DNA of 64,000 nt, taken from assembly GCF_001445655.1 (NCBI RefSeq), contig NZ_LNBE01000004.1, forward strand, positions 2,232,001 through 2,296,000, read 5' to 3'. The notes below the pieces were generated by a model. That model saw only the letters and a list, made by a program, of their open reading frames with translations. It did no database searches and was not told where the DNA came from. The stretch is from Streptomyces roseifaciens (lineage in GTDB: Bacteria; Actinomycetota; Actinomycetes; Streptomycetales; Streptomycetaceae). Position numbers and translations under genes: made by a program. Below, in pieces: positions 63,707 through 64,000 of the stretch (position 1 is the stretch's first letter; the number at the start of each line of letters is the position of its first letter).

Positions 63707-64000
63707 ATGGGGACCGTAACGCTCGGCGTTTCGATCGCGGTCCCGGAGCCGTACGGCAGCTTCCTCCAGAAGCGCCGCGAGGGCTTCGGGGACCCGCACG
63801 CGCACGGCATCCCCACCCACGTCACCCTGCTGCCGCCCACCGAGGTCGACACCTCGTCCCTGCCCGCGATCGAGGCGCACCTCGCCCGGGTCGCCGCCGA
63901 GGGCCGGCCGTTCCCCATGCGCCTGTCCGGCACCGGCACCTTCCGCCCCCTCTCGCCCGTCGTCTACGTCAACGTGGTCGAGGGCTCCTCCTCCTGCGCC
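63707..64000 (+). CDS. 2'-5' RNA ligase/cyclic phosphodiesterase family protein (3' truncated)
   Basis: The first 98 codons are present and the gene runs off the window. GGAGGGAG precedes the ATG. GIPTHVTLLPP contains the first HxT motif of the 2H phosphoesterase family; the second would lie beyond the edge. Members process cyclic phosphates on RNA ends or nucleotides. It follows trpS by 133 bases and a terminator. Confidence 0.85.
   Translation, partial: MGTVTLGVSIAVPEPYGSFLQKRREGFGDPHAHGIPTHVTLLPPTEVDTSSLPAIEAHLARVAAEGRPFPMRLSGTGTFRPLSPVVYVNVVEGSSSCA

Overview
The window is high-GC actinobacterial DNA and almost certainly a Streptomyces core chromosome segment. Third codon positions are nearly all G or C, GTG starts and ATGA/GTGA overlaps are common, several promoters sit directly on start codons (leaderless), and the order pcrA - icmB - sucCD - purN-purH - folD - mdh - betaine genes - trpS matches, from memory, the S. 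coelicolor core. I see no rRNA, tRNA, prophage, insertion sequence, CRISPR array or large biosynthetic cluster.

Left part (1-20.5 kb): a partial alpha/beta hydrolase, a class II aldolase-like protein, an L,D-transpeptidase lipoprotein and a DoxX protein with a histone-like tail. Next comes an envelope-signalling block: a PspC/LiaF-like protein, a small membrane protein, a transmembrane Ser/Thr kinase, and a PspC-type histidine kinase with its LuxR-type regulator. A MarR regulator, an unknown protein and an MFS transporter follow, divergently arranged around an operator. Two cell-wall peptidases (NlpC/P60 and M23) flank the DNA helicase gene pcrA. A lipase-like protein ends this part.

Middle (20.9-29.7 kb): icmB, then the most interesting locus. 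SWIM zinc-finger and DUF5691 genes run one way, and MoxR-type AAA ATPase, DUF5682 and VWA genes run the other. Their shared promoter region holds a near-perfect inverted repeat made of two RecA-independent (PafBC-type) DNA-damage promoter motifs. The same motif lies in front of pcrA. This gene set resembles the barely characterised yehLMPQ cluster of E. coli and is the best candidate for an undescribed, damage-inducible ATPase/VWA system.

Central metabolism (29.9-44.1 kb): sucCD, purN-purH, folD, a dimeric-type NADP isocitrate dehydrogenase and mdh supply the TCA cycle and folate-dependent purine synthesis, interspersed with membrane proteins of unknown role and an HTH-DUF2690 membrane regulator. 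Strong hairpins end several of these units.

Right part (44.3-64 kb): a three-gene operon of unknown function whose first two proteins share a Gly/Ala-rich motif; a five-gene choline oxidation and glycine betaine/proline uptake operon with a fused double permease; an AhpD-like protein divergent from a MocR regulator; a DMT-type membrane protein; a lipoprotein plus glutathionylspermidine-synthase-like ligase; DUF4865 and TetR genes with a clear operator; rocD; trpS; and the start of a 2'-5' RNA ligase-like gene cut by the window edge.
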